A stretch of 60,879 nt of DNA from Rhodoferax sp. (lineage in GTDB: Bacteria; Pseudomonadota; Gammaproteobacteria; Burkholderiales; Burkholderiaceae_C), in assembly GCF_028715765.1 (NCBI RefSeq), contig NZ_JAQURE010000018.1:1-60879 (forward strand). The letters are read 5' to 3'. A program made the position numbers and the translations under genes. Positions 8,706-18,048 of this stretch are shown one piece after another. Numbering within the stretch: the first letter of the stretch is position 1; each line of letters opens with the position of its first letter. The notes under the pieces were generated by a model. The model saw only the letters and a list, made by a program, of their open reading frames with translations. It did no database searches and was not told the origin of the DNA.

Positions 8706-10022
8706 TCAAGACTGGCAATCTGCCGGGGTGCGCGGTGACAACTTCTTGTCTGCCGCGTATTTGGCTGAAGTCTTCTTCACCAGCGGCTTCAGGACTTGCT
8801 CGTCAGCCTGCAGCCAGTCAGAGCTGAAGTTCCATTTCTTGCCATCCCAGGTGTGAACACGAGCCCAGTTGGCACCCATGTGGTCGGCACAGGTGGTTTG
8901 CACCGGGCGCATCACGCCGGCAAAACCCAATCCGTCAAGCTTCTTCTGGTCCAGCGCCAGGTTTTCATAGCCCCAACGGGCTTGCTCGCCAGTCACCCAC
9001 TTGCCCTTGCCGAAGCGCTCTTGGGCACGGCGCACGCCTTCCACCGCAAACATGGCGCTGATGGCGCCGCGCATGTAAAGCACCGAGCCCACTTCTTCCT
9101 TGGGCCCTGTGCCTTGACCCTTGTCATGCACCTTGGCCAAAATTTCCTTGACCACGGCCGAGTTTGGCTCTGCGCCATGCTGCATAGTGACCGCGTTGTA
9201 GCCCTTGGCACCTTCGCCGACGTCTTTCACATCTGGCTCAGCACCCGACCACCACACGCCATACATTTTTTCGCGCGGGTAGCCGGTGGCTTGGGCTTCT
9301 TTGAGCGAAGTCGAGTTCATCACGCCCCAGCCCCACAGCAACACGTAGTCAGGGCGCGCCTGGCGCACCTGCAACCAGGTGGCTTTTTGCTCTACGCCGG
9401 GATGCGCCACAGGCAACAATTGCAGGCTGAAACCGTGCATGGCGGCACGCTCTTGCAACAGGGCAATGGGTTCTTTGCCATAAGGTGAGTCGTGGTAGAC
9501 CAAGGCAATTTTTTTGCCTTTGAGCTTGTCAAGGCCACCTTCTTTTTTGGCAATGGTCTGAACCAACACGTCGGCCGCCAGCCAGTAGGTGCCAGCAATG
9601 GGGAAGTTCCATTTGAAGACCAGGCCATCCTGGCTTTCGCTGCGGCCATAACCTGCGGTAATCAACGGGATTTTGTCCACCGGGGCTTTTTCAGTCAGCG
9701 CAAAAGTGATGCCCGTAGACAACGGCTGGAACACCGTGGCACCACCGTGTTTGCCTTTCAGGCGCTCGTAACACTCGACACCGCGGTCGGTGGCGTAGCC
9801 GGTTTCGCATTCTTCATAGATGATCTTGACACCGTTGATACCGCCACGGGCATTGGTCAACTTCAGGTAGTCAGAGTAGCCGTTGGCCCATGGCACACCG
9901 TTGGGAGCATAAGCCCCCGTGCGGTAGGGAAGACCAGGGAAAAACTGTTCTTTGGGTTGGGCAAACGCACTGGCGCCCACCGTGGCCATGAGAGCCGCTA
10001 ACGCAAGGTGTTTCATTTTCAT
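8706..10022 (-). CDS. ABC transporter substrate-binding protein (LivK-like, type I periplasmic fold)
   Basis: A 438-residue protein with a clear Sec signal peptide (MKMKHLALAALMATVGASAFA, cut after AFA). The mature part has the type-I periplasmic-binding fold signature: NGYSDYLKLTNARGGINGVKI and the later YDSP-like region YHDSPYGKEP. It captures the ligand for the LivM/LivH permeases. In this subgroup ligands are often aromatic or other carboxylates rather than branched-chain amino acids; adjacent CoA ligases support that, but it is inference. Confidence 0.9.
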   Translation of the reverse strand: MKMKHLALAALMATVGASAFAQPKEQFFPGLPYRTGAYAPNGVPWANGYSDYLKLTNARGGINGVKIIYEECETGYATDRGVECYERLKGKHGGATVFQPLSTGITFALTEKAPVDKIPLITAGYGRSESQDGLVFKWNFPIAGTYWLAADVLVQTIAKKEGGLDKLKGKKIALVYHDSPYGKEPIALLQERAAMHGFSLQLLPVAHPGVEQKATWLQVRQARPDYVLLWGWGVMNSTSLKEAQATGYPREKMYGVWWSGAEPDVKDVGEGAKGYNAVTMQHGAEPNSAVVKEILAKVHDKGQGTGPKEEVGSVLYMRGAISAMFAVEGVRRAQERFGKGKWVTGEQARWGYENLALDQKKLDGLGFAGVMRPVQTTCADHMGANWARVHTWDGKKWNFSSDWLQADEQVLKPLVKKTSAKYAADKKLSPRTPADCQS

Positions 10023-10074
10023 GCTTGTCTCCTAGATGTAATGCACCGCAGTGCTTTGGTTAACGAAAAACAAC

Positions 10075-11151
10075 TCAGTGAGGGAAAGGCCACAGGCGCA
10101 GTTTCTGCTTGCCAATGGACCACAGTTTGGCCAGCCCGTGCGGCTCCACAATCAGGAACCACACAATCAACGCGCCAAAAATGATCAACTCGGCATGCGA
10201 AATGCCCGAAGTTGAAATGTCGATGCCGAACAAATGCCCTAAGAAAGGCAAGAACTGGTTCAGAAAAATCGGCAGCACCACAATGAACCCGGCACCAAAA
10301 AAGCTGCCCATGATGGAGCCCATGCCGCCAATGATGACCATGAACAGCAGTTTGAACGACAAATCCACCGAGAACGCTGCTGGCTCCCACGACCCCAGGT
10401 GCACAAAGCCCCACAAGGCCCCCGCCACACCGATGATGAAAGAACTCACAGCAAACGCGGTGAGCTTGGCGTACATCGGCCGGATGCCGATCACGGCGGC
10501 AGCCACGTCCATGTCGCGAATCGCCATCCACTCACGGCCAATGGCACCGCGCACCAGGTTTTTGGCCAGCAGCGCCAGCACCACCAGGAGCGTCAAACAA
10601 AACAGGTACTTGGAAATCGGGCTGGCAATCGGGTAGCCCAGCAGTTGCAAGTTGGACACCGACACCGAGCCCGAGGTGCTGTTGTTGGTGAACCAGTTGA
10701 TGCGCAAAAACATCCAGTCGCTGAAAAACTGCGCCGCCAGCGTGGCCACGGCCAGGTACAAGCCTTTGACGCGCAAACTGGGCAAGCCAAACAAAATGCC
10801 GAACACAGACGCACAAATACCGCCCAGCAGCAAAGCCACCAACACCGGCAGGCCGTCAATGCGCACAAAGAAGTTGAAGGCGGCATAAGCCCCCACCGCC
10901 ATGAAAGCCCCCGAGCCCAGCGAAATCTGGCCACAGTAGCCCACCAGAATATTCACCCCCAGGGCGGCCAGTGACATGATCACGAACGGAATCAAAATCG
11001 CCCGGAACATGTATTCGCTGGTGACCATGGGCACCACCAGAAACGCGGCAGCGATCAGCAGCAGCACCGCCACCCGGTCTTGCGTGATGGCAAAAATTTG
11101 GCTGTCAGCCCGGTAGCTGGTTTTGAATTGGCCGTTTTCGCGGTAGAACAT
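10075..11151 (-). CDS. Branched-chain/carboxylate ABC transporter permease (LivM-like)
   Basis: A 358-residue inner-membrane protein with about ten hydrophobic segments. The conserved LivM stretch NILVGYCGQISLGSGAFMAVGAYAA and the C-terminal IGGMGSIMGSFFGAGFIVVLP are present. It pairs with the LivH-like permease encoded just upstream to form the translocation channel. A dispersed repeat (copy D) separates the two permease genes. Confidence 0.92.
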   Translation of the reverse strand: MFYRENGQFKTSYRADSQIFAITQDRVAVLLLIAAAFLVVPMVTSEYMFRAILIPFVIMSLAALGVNILVGYCGQISLGSGAFMAVGAYAAFNFFVRIDGLPVLVALLLGGICASVFGILFGLPSLRVKGLYLAVATLAAQFFSDWMFLRINWFTNNSTSGSVSVSNLQLLGYPIASPISKYLFCLTLLVVLALLAKNLVRGAIGREWMAIRDMDVAAAVIGIRPMYAKLTAFAVSSFIIGVAGALWGFVHLGSWEPAAFSVDLSFKLLFMVIIGGMGSIMGSFFGAGFIVVLPIFLNQFLPFLGHLFGIDISTSGISHAELIIFGALIVWFLIVEPHGLAKLWSIGKQKLRLWPFPH

Positions 11152-11169
11152 GACAATCTCTTGGTTAAA

Positions 11170-11227
11170 TTTATAACAAAATAGGCTCTAGAGCTTATGG
11201 ATACTGCGTAAGCTGCTATAAAAATCA
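11170..11227. repeat. Dispersed intergenic hairpin repeat, copy D
   Basis: Lies between two co-directional permease genes of what is otherwise one transporter cluster; it overlaps the last bases of the upstream permease gene. Matches the reverse complement of copy B over most of its length. Confidence 0.7.
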
Positions 11228-12160
11228 AACGCGATCAATGATCTTCTCCCCAAACAGCCCTTGCGGCCTGAACAGCAAAAACACCAGCGCCAGCACATAG
11301 GCAAACCAGATTTCAATGCCGCCGCCCACATACGGACCCAAAAACACCTCGGACAACTTCTCGCCCACACCAATGATCAAGCCGCCCACAATGGCGCCGG
11401 GCACCGAGGTCAGGCCGCCCAAAATCACCACCGGCAAGGCGCGCAGGGCCACCGTGGTCAATGAAAACTGCACACCCAGTTTGCTGCCCCAGATCATGCC
11501 GGCCACCAAGGCCACCACACCGGCCACACACCACACAATGACCCAGATGCGGTTCAGTGGAATGCCAATGCTTTGCGCCGCCTGGTGGTCGTCAGCCACC
11601 GCACGCAAGGCGCGACCGGTGACGGTTTTCTGAAAAAACAGGGTCAACAAACCCACCAGCACCGCGGCAATCAAGGCGGCGTAAAGGTCTTCCTTGTTGA
11701 TCAGAATGCCGCCTTCAAACACGCTCTCAAACGCCATGATCGGGTCTTTGGGCATGCCAATGTCAATCTTGTAGATGTCGCTGCCAAAAATGGTTTGGCC
11801 TATGCCGTCCAGAAAGTAGCTGATACCCAACGTGGCCATCAGCAGCGTGGTGCCTTCCTGGTTGACCAGGTGGCGCAGCGCCAGCCGCTCAATCAGCCAG
11901 GCCACCACAAACATCACCGCACCGGCGCCCACAAAAGCCACCAGGCTTGAGAAATAGAGGTTGTCGATGCCGGTGTAAAGCGGCACCCATTCAGAAAACC
12001 GCGCCATGGCCAGCGCGGCAAACAGCACCATCGCCCCCTGGGCAAAGTTGAACACGCCACTGGCTTTGTAAATCAGCACAAAGCCCAAAGCGACCAGCGA
12101 ATACAACATGCCGGCCATCAGGCCACCGAGCAAAGTTTCAAGAAAAAAACCCATAAACAC
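11225..12160 (-). CDS. Branched-chain/carboxylate ABC transporter permease (LivH-like)
   Basis: A 311-residue polytopic membrane protein. The LivH signatures are clear: LVALGFVLIYKASGVFNFAQGAMVLFAAL near the N-terminus and RALPVVILGGLTSVPGAIVGGLIIG near the C-terminus, plus the GRALRAVADDHQAAQSIGI cytoplasmic loop that contacts the ATPase. An in-frame ATG two codons downstream of the first is also possible. Forms the importer with the LivM-like permease and the two ATPases. Confidence 0.92.
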   Translation of the reverse strand: MFMGFFLETLLGGLMAGMLYSLVALGFVLIYKASGVFNFAQGAMVLFAALAMARFSEWVPLYTGIDNLYFSSLVAFVGAGAVMFVVAWLIERLALRHLVNQEGTTLLMATLGISYFLDGIGQTIFGSDIYKIDIGMPKDPIMAFESVFEGGILINKEDLYAALIAAVLVGLLTLFFQKTVTGRALRAVADDHQAAQSIGIPLNRIWVIVWCVAGVVALVAGMIWGSKLGVQFSLTTVALRALPVVILGGLTSVPGAIVGGLIIGVGEKLSEVFLGPYVGGGIEIWFAYVLALVFLLFRPQGLFGEKIIDRV

Positions 12161-12221
12161 CTCTCATCAGTTGAGGACAGGGCAAATTTGCTGCGCAAAT
12201 CTTGGTCTGTCCCGCAAAGTT

Positions 12222-13007
12222 TCAATGACCCGTTCCCAAATAAGCGCTAATGACTTCTTCGTTGCTGCGCACCTCGTCCGGTGTGCCGTCACCGATTTTT
12301 TTGCCGTAATCCAGCACCACCACGCGGTCTGAGATGTCCATCACCACCCCCATGTCGTGCTCAATCAGCACAATGGTGGTGCCAAACTCTTCGTTCACAT
12401 CCAGCACAAAGCGGCTCATATCCTGCTTTTCTTCCACGTTCATGCCGGCCATGGGCTCGTCTAAAAGCAGCAGTTGCGGCTCCATGGCCAGGGCGCGACC
12501 CAGGTCAACGCGTTTTTGCAGGCCATAGGGCAACTGACCCACCGGGGTTTTGCGGTGCGCCTGAATTTCCAGAAAGTCGATGATGTGCTCGACAAACTCG
12601 CGGTGTGTTTCTTCTTCGCGCTGCGCCGGGCCGATGCGCAGTGCTTGCATGAACAAATTGCTTTTGATGCGCAGATTGCGCCCGGTCATGATGTTGTCAA
12701 TGACGCTCATGCCCTTGAACAGCGCCAGGTTCTGAAAGGTGCGCCCGATGCCCATGCTGGCCACTTGGTAGCTGTCCATGTGGCTGAAGGTCTGGCCTTT
12801 GAACGTGATGGCACCTTCTTGTGGGCGGTACACACCGTTGACGCAGTTGAGCATGGAGCTCTTGCCCGCGCCGTTGGGGCCAATGATGGCGCGCACCTCG
12901 TGCTCGCGCACGTTGAATGAAATGTCAGTCAGCGCCTTGACCCCGCCAAAGCTCAAAGAGATGTTTTTGACATCCAGAATGACATCGCCAATGTGTTTTG
13001 TTGCCAT
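12222..13007 (-). CDS. Branched-chain/carboxylate ABC transporter ATP-binding protein (LivG-like)
   Basis: A 261-residue ABC ATPase: Walker A GPNGAGKS (residues 43-50), signature loop degenerate as LPYGLQKR (normal for LivG), Walker B LLLLDEPMAGMN, and the IEHDMGVVMDISDRVVVLDYG switch/D-loop region typical of LivG. Located at the head of the transporter genes, directly downstream of the long-chain CoA ligase. Confidence 0.92.
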   Translation of the reverse strand: MATKHIGDVILDVKNISLSFGGVKALTDISFNVREHEVRAIIGPNGAGKSSMLNCVNGVYRPQEGAITFKGQTFSHMDSYQVASMGIGRTFQNLALFKGMSVIDNIMTGRNLRIKSNLFMQALRIGPAQREEETHREFVEHIIDFLEIQAHRKTPVGQLPYGLQKRVDLGRALAMEPQLLLLDEPMAGMNVEEKQDMSRFVLDVNEEFGTTIVLIEHDMGVVMDISDRVVVLDYGKKIGDGTPDEVRSNEEVISAYLGTGH

Positions 13008-13072
13008 GTTGTGTTCAGAAATGTTGGAGAGCTAAACCGCAGTGAACCCGCTTTGACTTGTGCGCATGTGCC

Positions 13073-15019
13073 TCACGCCGCAGCCTTGACGGGCGTGAAG
13101 GTTTTGGCGTCGTCAATCGCCAAGGTGGCGCTGACACTGCCGGTGCGACCGTCTTCAAACTTGACCACGGTCTCAATGAACTGGCTGGTTTTGCCACCGT
13201 ACAGGGCATCGATGAGCACGTTGTATTTGTCGGCAATGAAGCCGCGGCGCACTTTGTTGGTACGGGTGAGCTCGCCGTCGTCGGCATCCAGCTCTTTGTG
13301 CAGCACCAGGAAACGGCTGACCTGGCTGCCGGCCAGCAGCGTGTCAACACTCAAGTCAGCGTTGACTTTTTCTACACATTCTTTGATGAGTTGGTAGACC
13401 TCGGGCTTTTGCGCCAGGTCGGTGTACCCGGCGTAAGGCAGGTTGCGGCGCTCAGCCCAGTTGCCCACGGCATCAAAGTCGATGTTGATCATGACGCAGA
13501 CTTTCTCGCGGCCATCACCATAAGCCACCACTTCTTTGATGTGCTGGAAAAACTTGAGCTTGTTTTCCACATACTTGGGTGCGAACATGGCGCCGTCATT
13601 GGCACCGCCTTTGATGCGCCCCACGTCTTTCACGCGGTCGATGATTTTGAGGTGGCCATGGGCATCCAAAAACCCGGCGTCACTGGTGTGGTACCAGCCG
13701 TCTGGTGTGAGCACTTCGGCGGTGGCTTCGGGGTTTTTGAAATAGCCTTTGAGCAGGCCGGGGGATTTGACCAGCACTTCGCCGTTGTCTGCCACCTTGA
13801 TCTCGACGCCTTTGCACGGCACGCCCACGGTGTCGGCACGCGCTTCATGGTCGGGTTGCAAACACACAAATACCGCGGTCTCGGTAGAGCCGTAGAGTTG
13901 CTTGAGGTTGATGCCAATGGAGCGGTAAAAGCTGAACAAATCAGGCCCGATGGCTTCACCCGCGGTGTAGGCCACCCGCACCCGGCTGAAGCCCAGGTTG
14001 TTGCGCAGCGGGCCATACACCATGGCGTTGCCCAAGGCATACAGCACACGGTCGGCCAAGCCCACGGTTTTGCCGTCCATCAGCGTGGGGCCCACCCGCT
14101 TGGCAATGTCCATGAAGTAGTGAAACATGCCGCGTTTGAAGCGGCCAGCGTCTTCCATGCGGATCATCACGCTGGTGAGCATGCCTTCAAACACGCGTGG
14201 CGGCGCAAAGTAATAGGTCGGGCCAATTTCCTTCAGGTCGATGCTGACCGTGGACGCATCTTCGGGGCAGTTGACCACGTACCCACAGCTCAACCACTGG
14301 GCGTAACTGAAGATGTTTTGCCCAATCCAGGCTGGTGGCAGGTAGGCCAACACGTCTTCGGCATGGGTGAGCTTGTCAAACTCGGCACCCGCACGGGCTC
14401 GGTTGAGCAAGCTGTCATGGGTGTGCACCACACCTTTGGGGTTGCCGGTAGTGCCAGAGGTGAAAAACATGGCAGCCACGTCATCGGGTTGCACCCGGTT
14501 GACCGCCGTTTTGAAAAAGCTGCTGTGTTGGGTGGCAAAGGTCTGGCCTTGGCTGACCAGGTCGTCGAGCGACTCCAGGCCGGGCTCATCGTAATTGCGC
14601 AAACCGCGTGGGTCGTCAAAGTAAATGTGCGCCAGCTGTGGGCATTGCTCACGGATTTCGAGCAGTTTGTCGACCTGCTCCTGGTCTTCGGCAAAGGCAA
14701 AACACGCCTCGGCATTGTTGATGGGGAAGACGCATTCAAGCGCGGCGGCATCTTGGTACAGCGCAATCGGCACCGCCCCCAAAGACTGCACCGCCAGCAT
14801 GGTGGCGTACAGGCGCGGGCGGTTGGCGCCGATCACCATCATGTGGTCATGCTGGCGCAGCCCCGCCTGGTGCAGGCCGCAGGCCAACTGTTCTACCAGC
14901 ACAGCCATGTCGTGCCAGCTGATGGCTTGCCAAATGCCATATTCTTTTTCGCGCATGGCTGTGTCAGCCGGACGCTGGGTGGCATGGTTCAACAGTAATT
15001 GGGGAAACGTGGTTTGCAT
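13073..15019 (-). CDS. AMP-dependent acyl/aryl-CoA synthetase (long-chain fatty acid-CoA ligase type)
   Basis: A 648-residue ANL-superfamily ligase. The ATP-binding P-loop is FFTSGTTGNPKG, followed by YGSTETAVF (A5) and KDVGRIKGG around the hinge, with the large-domain layout of FadD15-like ligases. It probably activates the carboxylate brought in by the downstream Liv-type importer. It is the first gene of the leftward cluster and diverges from a Crp/Fnr regulator across 180 bp containing a perfect inverted repeat, so control by that regulator is likely. Confidence 0.9.
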   Translation of the reverse strand: MQTTFPQLLLNHATQRPADTAMREKEYGIWQAISWHDMAVLVEQLACGLHQAGLRQHDHMMVIGANRPRLYATMLAVQSLGAVPIALYQDAAALECVFPINNAEACFAFAEDQEQVDKLLEIREQCPQLAHIYFDDPRGLRNYDEPGLESLDDLVSQGQTFATQHSSFFKTAVNRVQPDDVAAMFFTSGTTGNPKGVVHTHDSLLNRARAGAEFDKLTHAEDVLAYLPPAWIGQNIFSYAQWLSCGYVVNCPEDASTVSIDLKEIGPTYYFAPPRVFEGMLTSVMIRMEDAGRFKRGMFHYFMDIAKRVGPTLMDGKTVGLADRVLYALGNAMVYGPLRNNLGFSRVRVAYTAGEAIGPDLFSFYRSIGINLKQLYGSTETAVFVCLQPDHEARADTVGVPCKGVEIKVADNGEVLVKSPGLLKGYFKNPEATAEVLTPDGWYHTSDAGFLDAHGHLKIIDRVKDVGRIKGGANDGAMFAPKYVENKLKFFQHIKEVVAYGDGREKVCVMINIDFDAVGNWAERRNLPYAGYTDLAQKPEVYQLIKECVEKVNADLSVDTLLAGSQVSRFLVLHKELDADDGELTRTNKVRRGFIADKYNVLIDALYGGKTSQFIETVVKFEDGRTGSVSATLAIDDAKTFTPVKAAA

Positions 15020-15110
15020 GAACGTGGCCTTGTCTTCAATTCATCACCCTGGAGCCGCTGCAGCCCATGGGTTTCGATGGCGAAATGATAGGACTTGGTT
15101 TGACGTTATG

Positions 15111-15128
15111 TTGTCGTTTGGACGACAA
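15111..15128. promoter_or_regulatory. Perfect inverted repeat, candidate Crp/Fnr-family operator
   Basis: TTGTCGT-TTGG-ACGACAA is a perfect 7-bp dyad with a 4-base spacer, in the divergent region between the acyl-CoA ligase (start 15019) and the Crp/Fnr-type gene (start 15200). Its half-site spacing is like CRP/FNR-type operators but the half-site sequence is neither CRP (TGTGA) nor FNR (TTGAT). Confidence 0.6.
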
Positions 15129-15199
15129 TTAAAGCCTTAGTTGGTAGGTGTTTTCCCTGCACCTTTCACCCCTCAAGCCACCCCACCCGACCATCCCAC

Positions 15200-15907
15200 A
15201 TGCCCACTGATATTTCACTTTTCCAACGACGTCGGCCGCTGACGGAGGCCGAACTGGCCGTGATTCCGTGGCTCAAATTACTCTCGCTTGACGAGCGGGA
15301 GCGCGCCATCGAAGACCTGAAAATCACCGACGCCCAACCCGGTGACTTTTTGTGCCGCACCAGCCGCCCGGTGACCTATTGGTTTGGCGTGATCGATGGT
15401 CTGCTGAAAATGAGCAGTGACAACGCCGAAGGTCAAACCATGACCTTCACCGGAGTCCCGCCGGGAGGCTGGTTTGGTGAAGGCACGGCCTTGAAGCGCG
15501 AGTGCTACCGCTACAACATTCAGGCACTGCGCAAAAGCCTGGTGGCGGGCCTGCATGTGGACACGTTTCACTGGCTGCTGGACCATTCGATTGGCTTTAA
15601 CCGCTTTGTCATGAACCAGCTCAACGAGCGGCTGGGGCAGTTCATTGCGGCGCGTGAAATTGACCGCATGACCAACCCCAATATTCGCGTGGCCAGAAGC
15701 CTGGCGGCGCTGTTCAACCCGGTGCTCTACCCCGGCCTGGGCACGGTGCTGCGCATCACGCAGCAAGAGCTGGCCTATTTGGTGGGCTTGTCGCGCCAGC
15801 GTGTCAATGAGGCGCTGACCACCCTGGCGGCTGAAGGTGCCATTCAGGTGGAATACGGCGGCTTGCGCGTGACCAATTTGGCGGCTTTGCGCAGCCAGGT
15901 GTTCTGA
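15200..15907 (+). CDS. Crp/Fnr family transcriptional regulator
   Basis: A 235-residue protein: an N-terminal cyclic-nucleotide-like beta-roll (about residues 35-140, GVPPGGWFGEGTAL) and a C-terminal winged helix (RITQQELAYLVGLSRQRVNEALTTLAAEGAIQVEYGGLRV). No Fnr-type cysteine cluster is visible, so iron-sulfur sensing is unlikely. It diverges from the CoA ligase/transporter cluster and is the most obvious candidate regulator of it, perhaps binding an acyl-CoA or other ligand (inference). Confidence 0.9.
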   Translation: MPTDISLFQRRRPLTEAELAVIPWLKLLSLDERERAIEDLKITDAQPGDFLCRTSRPVTYWFGVIDGLLKMSSDNAEGQTMTFTGVPPGGWFGEGTALKRECYRYNIQALRKSLVAGLHVDTFHWLLDHSIGFNRFVMNQLNERLGQFIAAREIDRMTNPNIRVARSLAALFNPVLYPGLGTVLRITQQELAYLVGLSRQRVNEALTTLAAEGAIQVEYGGLRVTNLAALRSQVF

Positions 15908-15951
15908 ACCACCTGCGCGATAATGCGATTTATTCTCATTGACACAGCGCC

Positions 15952-18006
15952 ATGCATCAGCAAAAGACCACCGTGACTGAACACGCCATTGCACTGCACA
16001 GCCCGCTGCGCCGTGGCGCGCGGCGTGTGCGCATGGCTTTGGTGGGGCTGCCGGGCGCGGGCAAAGCCACGCTGTTTGACGCCATTGCCAGCACCGCACC
16101 GCAGCAAGGCGAGCTGACCGAAACCCACCGCGTGTACCGCACCTGCAACGTGCAAATTGGCCTGGAAGAAGCCAGTGTGGTGCTGTTGCCCAGCCTGAAT
16201 TCGGTGCTGCATTTGCAAGGCGAGGATCTCAGCACGCTGAAATATTTGCTGTGGGGCAATGATCGCCCGCCCATCACTGCCCACGAACCCAAAGCGCCCC
16301 CCGCGCCGTTTGAGCCACCCGACTTGATCATCCAGGTGGTTGATGCCACCCATTTGCAAAGCCACCTGGAGCTGACGCTGGAGCTGTGCCAGCTTGGACA
16401 CCCGGTGCTGCTGGCACTCAATCACATGGATCAGGCGCGCCGCCAGGGCTTGCACATCAACCTCAAGGCCATCTCGGCGCGCTTGGGCATTCCGGTGGTG
16501 CCAACGTCAGCGCTGTTGGGGCAAGGGCTGGCCGAGTTGTTCAAAGTGGCCATGACCTGCGCCCACCAAGGCGTGTGCCAGCTGCCGCAAGCGGCGAGCC
16601 CGCACATTGCACACGCGCTGGCGCACTTGGGTCAAGCCTTGCGCCAGCATGATTTTTATGCTGCTTTTCGGGTGCCGCACCCCTTGCTGCTGATGCTGTT
16701 TGCCACCGAGCATTGCTATTTTGAGCAAGAGCTGGCTGAGCACTTTGCCGCGCAGCTGCCCAGTCTCATGGCGCTGCGCACACAGGCTGGCCAGGGGTTA
16801 CCGCGCCCGCTGGCCGAAGAAATTCGTGCCGATGCCCACTACCAAGCCGCCACCCTGTTTGAGGCGGCGTTGCGCCCGGGCCCCGCGGAGCCTGGGCGGG
16901 GTTGGCAGTTTTGGCTGGATTCTTTTTTGCTGCACCCGCAGTGGGGCTTGGTGTCTAGCCTGGCCGTGTTTGCTGCGGTGCTGTTTGTGGTGTTTGAAGT
17001 CAGCGGCTGGATTGACCAGCACACCACCCAGGTATTGATTGAAGCCACCAATCCGTGGCAGCCGCAAACCACGGTCGGCGTTGCCGGGCGCGCTGTGCTG
17101 GACGGTTTGATTGGCTTGGTCGGCATTGTGGTGCCTTACATGTTGCCCTTGTTGCTGCTGCTGATTGCGCTGGAAGACATGGGGTTGATGCAGCGCATTG
17201 CGTTTGTGGTGGACCGGGGCTTCCACAAAATTGGTCTGCATGGCGGTGTGGCTGTGCCTTTTTTGCTGGGGCTGGGGTGCAATGTGCCTGCGCTCTCGGC
17301 AGTGGCGCGCACGTCGGCTGGGCGCGAGCGGCTGATTGCCTCGGTGCTGATTACTTTTGTGCCGTGCTCAGCGCGCTCGGCCATTATTTTGGCGGTGGCC
17401 GGCAAATACCTGGGTGTGATGGGGGTGGTGGGCATGTATGCCTTGACGCTGCTGCTGTTGGCTTTGATGGGGCTGCTGTTATCGCACCTTGCGCGTGACA
17501 TTGGACCCGGCCAGGTGCAAGAAATCACACCGTTGACGCACCCGCACTGGCGCAACTTGCTGCAAGAAACCTGGCTGCGTTCCAGCGATGTGCTGACCAT
17601 CGTGACGCCGCTCTTGGTGGGCGGCAGCGTGGTGCTGGCGCTGCTCAACCACTGGGGTGCCGATGCCAGCATCAACCTGCTGCTGACCCCACTGACCACG
17701 TGGTGGCTGGGCTTGCCGCTGGTGCTGGGGCTGCCGCTGCTGTTTGGTGTATTGCGCAAAGAACTCTCATTGCTGATGATTTTTCAGGCCTTGGGCACCC
17801 AGGACATTGACAGTGTGCTGAGTCAGGCGCAAATCATCACCTTGCTTGTGTTCATCACGTTTTATGTGCCCTGTGTCTCGACCTTTGCGGTGATGCTGAA
17901 AACCTTGGGCGCTGCCAAGGCCTGGTTTTCTGTGATGGTCTCGATTGGCGTGGCCATGCTACTGGGTTTGCTGGTGCGTTTTTTTAGTCTTGTAATTGGC
18001 TTCTAG
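15952..18006 (+). CDS. feoB: FeoB-like ferrous iron transporter with an atypical GTPase domain
   Basis: A 684-residue protein with an N-terminal G domain, helical linker and a FeoB membrane domain (Gate motifs: PFLLGLGCNVPALSAVART and VLITFVPCSARSAIILAV, then FYVPCVSTFAVMLKTLGA). The membrane part is convincing. The G domain is degenerate: G1 reads GLPGAGKA, with Ala where Ser/Thr should bind Mg2+, and the G3 DLPGxYSL motif is replaced by LLPSLNSVL. G4 survives as NHMD. There is no FeoA gene beside it. It may transport Fe2+ with altered nucleotide dependence, or have another metal role. Confidence 0.82.
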   Translation: MHQQKTTVTEHAIALHSPLRRGARRVRMALVGLPGAGKATLFDAIASTAPQQGELTETHRVYRTCNVQIGLEEASVVLLPSLNSVLHLQGEDLSTLKYLLWGNDRPPITAHEPKAPPAPFEPPDLIIQVVDATHLQSHLELTLELCQLGHPVLLALNHMDQARRQGLHINLKAISARLGIPVVPTSALLGQGLAELFKVAMTCAHQGVCQLPQAASPHIAHALAHLGQALRQHDFYAAFRVPHPLLLMLFATEHCYFEQELAEHFAAQLPSLMALRTQAGQGLPRPLAEEIRADAHYQAATLFEAALRPGPAEPGRGWQFWLDSFLLHPQWGLVSSLAVFAAVLFVVFEVSGWIDQHTTQVLIEATNPWQPQTTVGVAGRAVLDGLIGLVGIVVPYMLPLLLLLIALEDMGLMQRIAFVVDRGFHKIGLHGGVAVPFLLGLGCNVPALSAVARTSAGRERLIASVLITFVPCSARSAIILAVAGKYLGVMGVVGMYALTLLLLALMGLLLSHLARDIGPGQVQEITPLTHPHWRNLLQETWLRSSDVLTIVTPLLVGGSVVLALLNHWGADASINLLLTPLTTWWLGLPLVLGLPLLFGVLRKELSLLMIFQALGTQDIDSVLSQAQIITLLVFITFYVPCVSTFAVMLKTLGAAKAWFSVMVSIGVAMLLGLLVRFFSLVIGF

Positions 18007-18048
18007 CGCTTATATATAAAGCGCAAGAAGCTACATAATAGATAGTAC
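17998..18048. repeat. Dispersed intergenic hairpin repeat, copy E
   Basis: CTTCTAGCGCTT...AAGCGCAAGAAG forms a near-perfect hairpin that contains the feoB stop codon and overlaps the end of the convergent waaF gene; a likely bidirectional terminator. Confidence 0.7.

Noticed and set aside
13058..14998. Long opposite-strand frame over the AMP-dependent ligase
   Set aside because: His/Gly/Val-rich shadow of a well-supported ligase gene on the other strand; no family resemblance.
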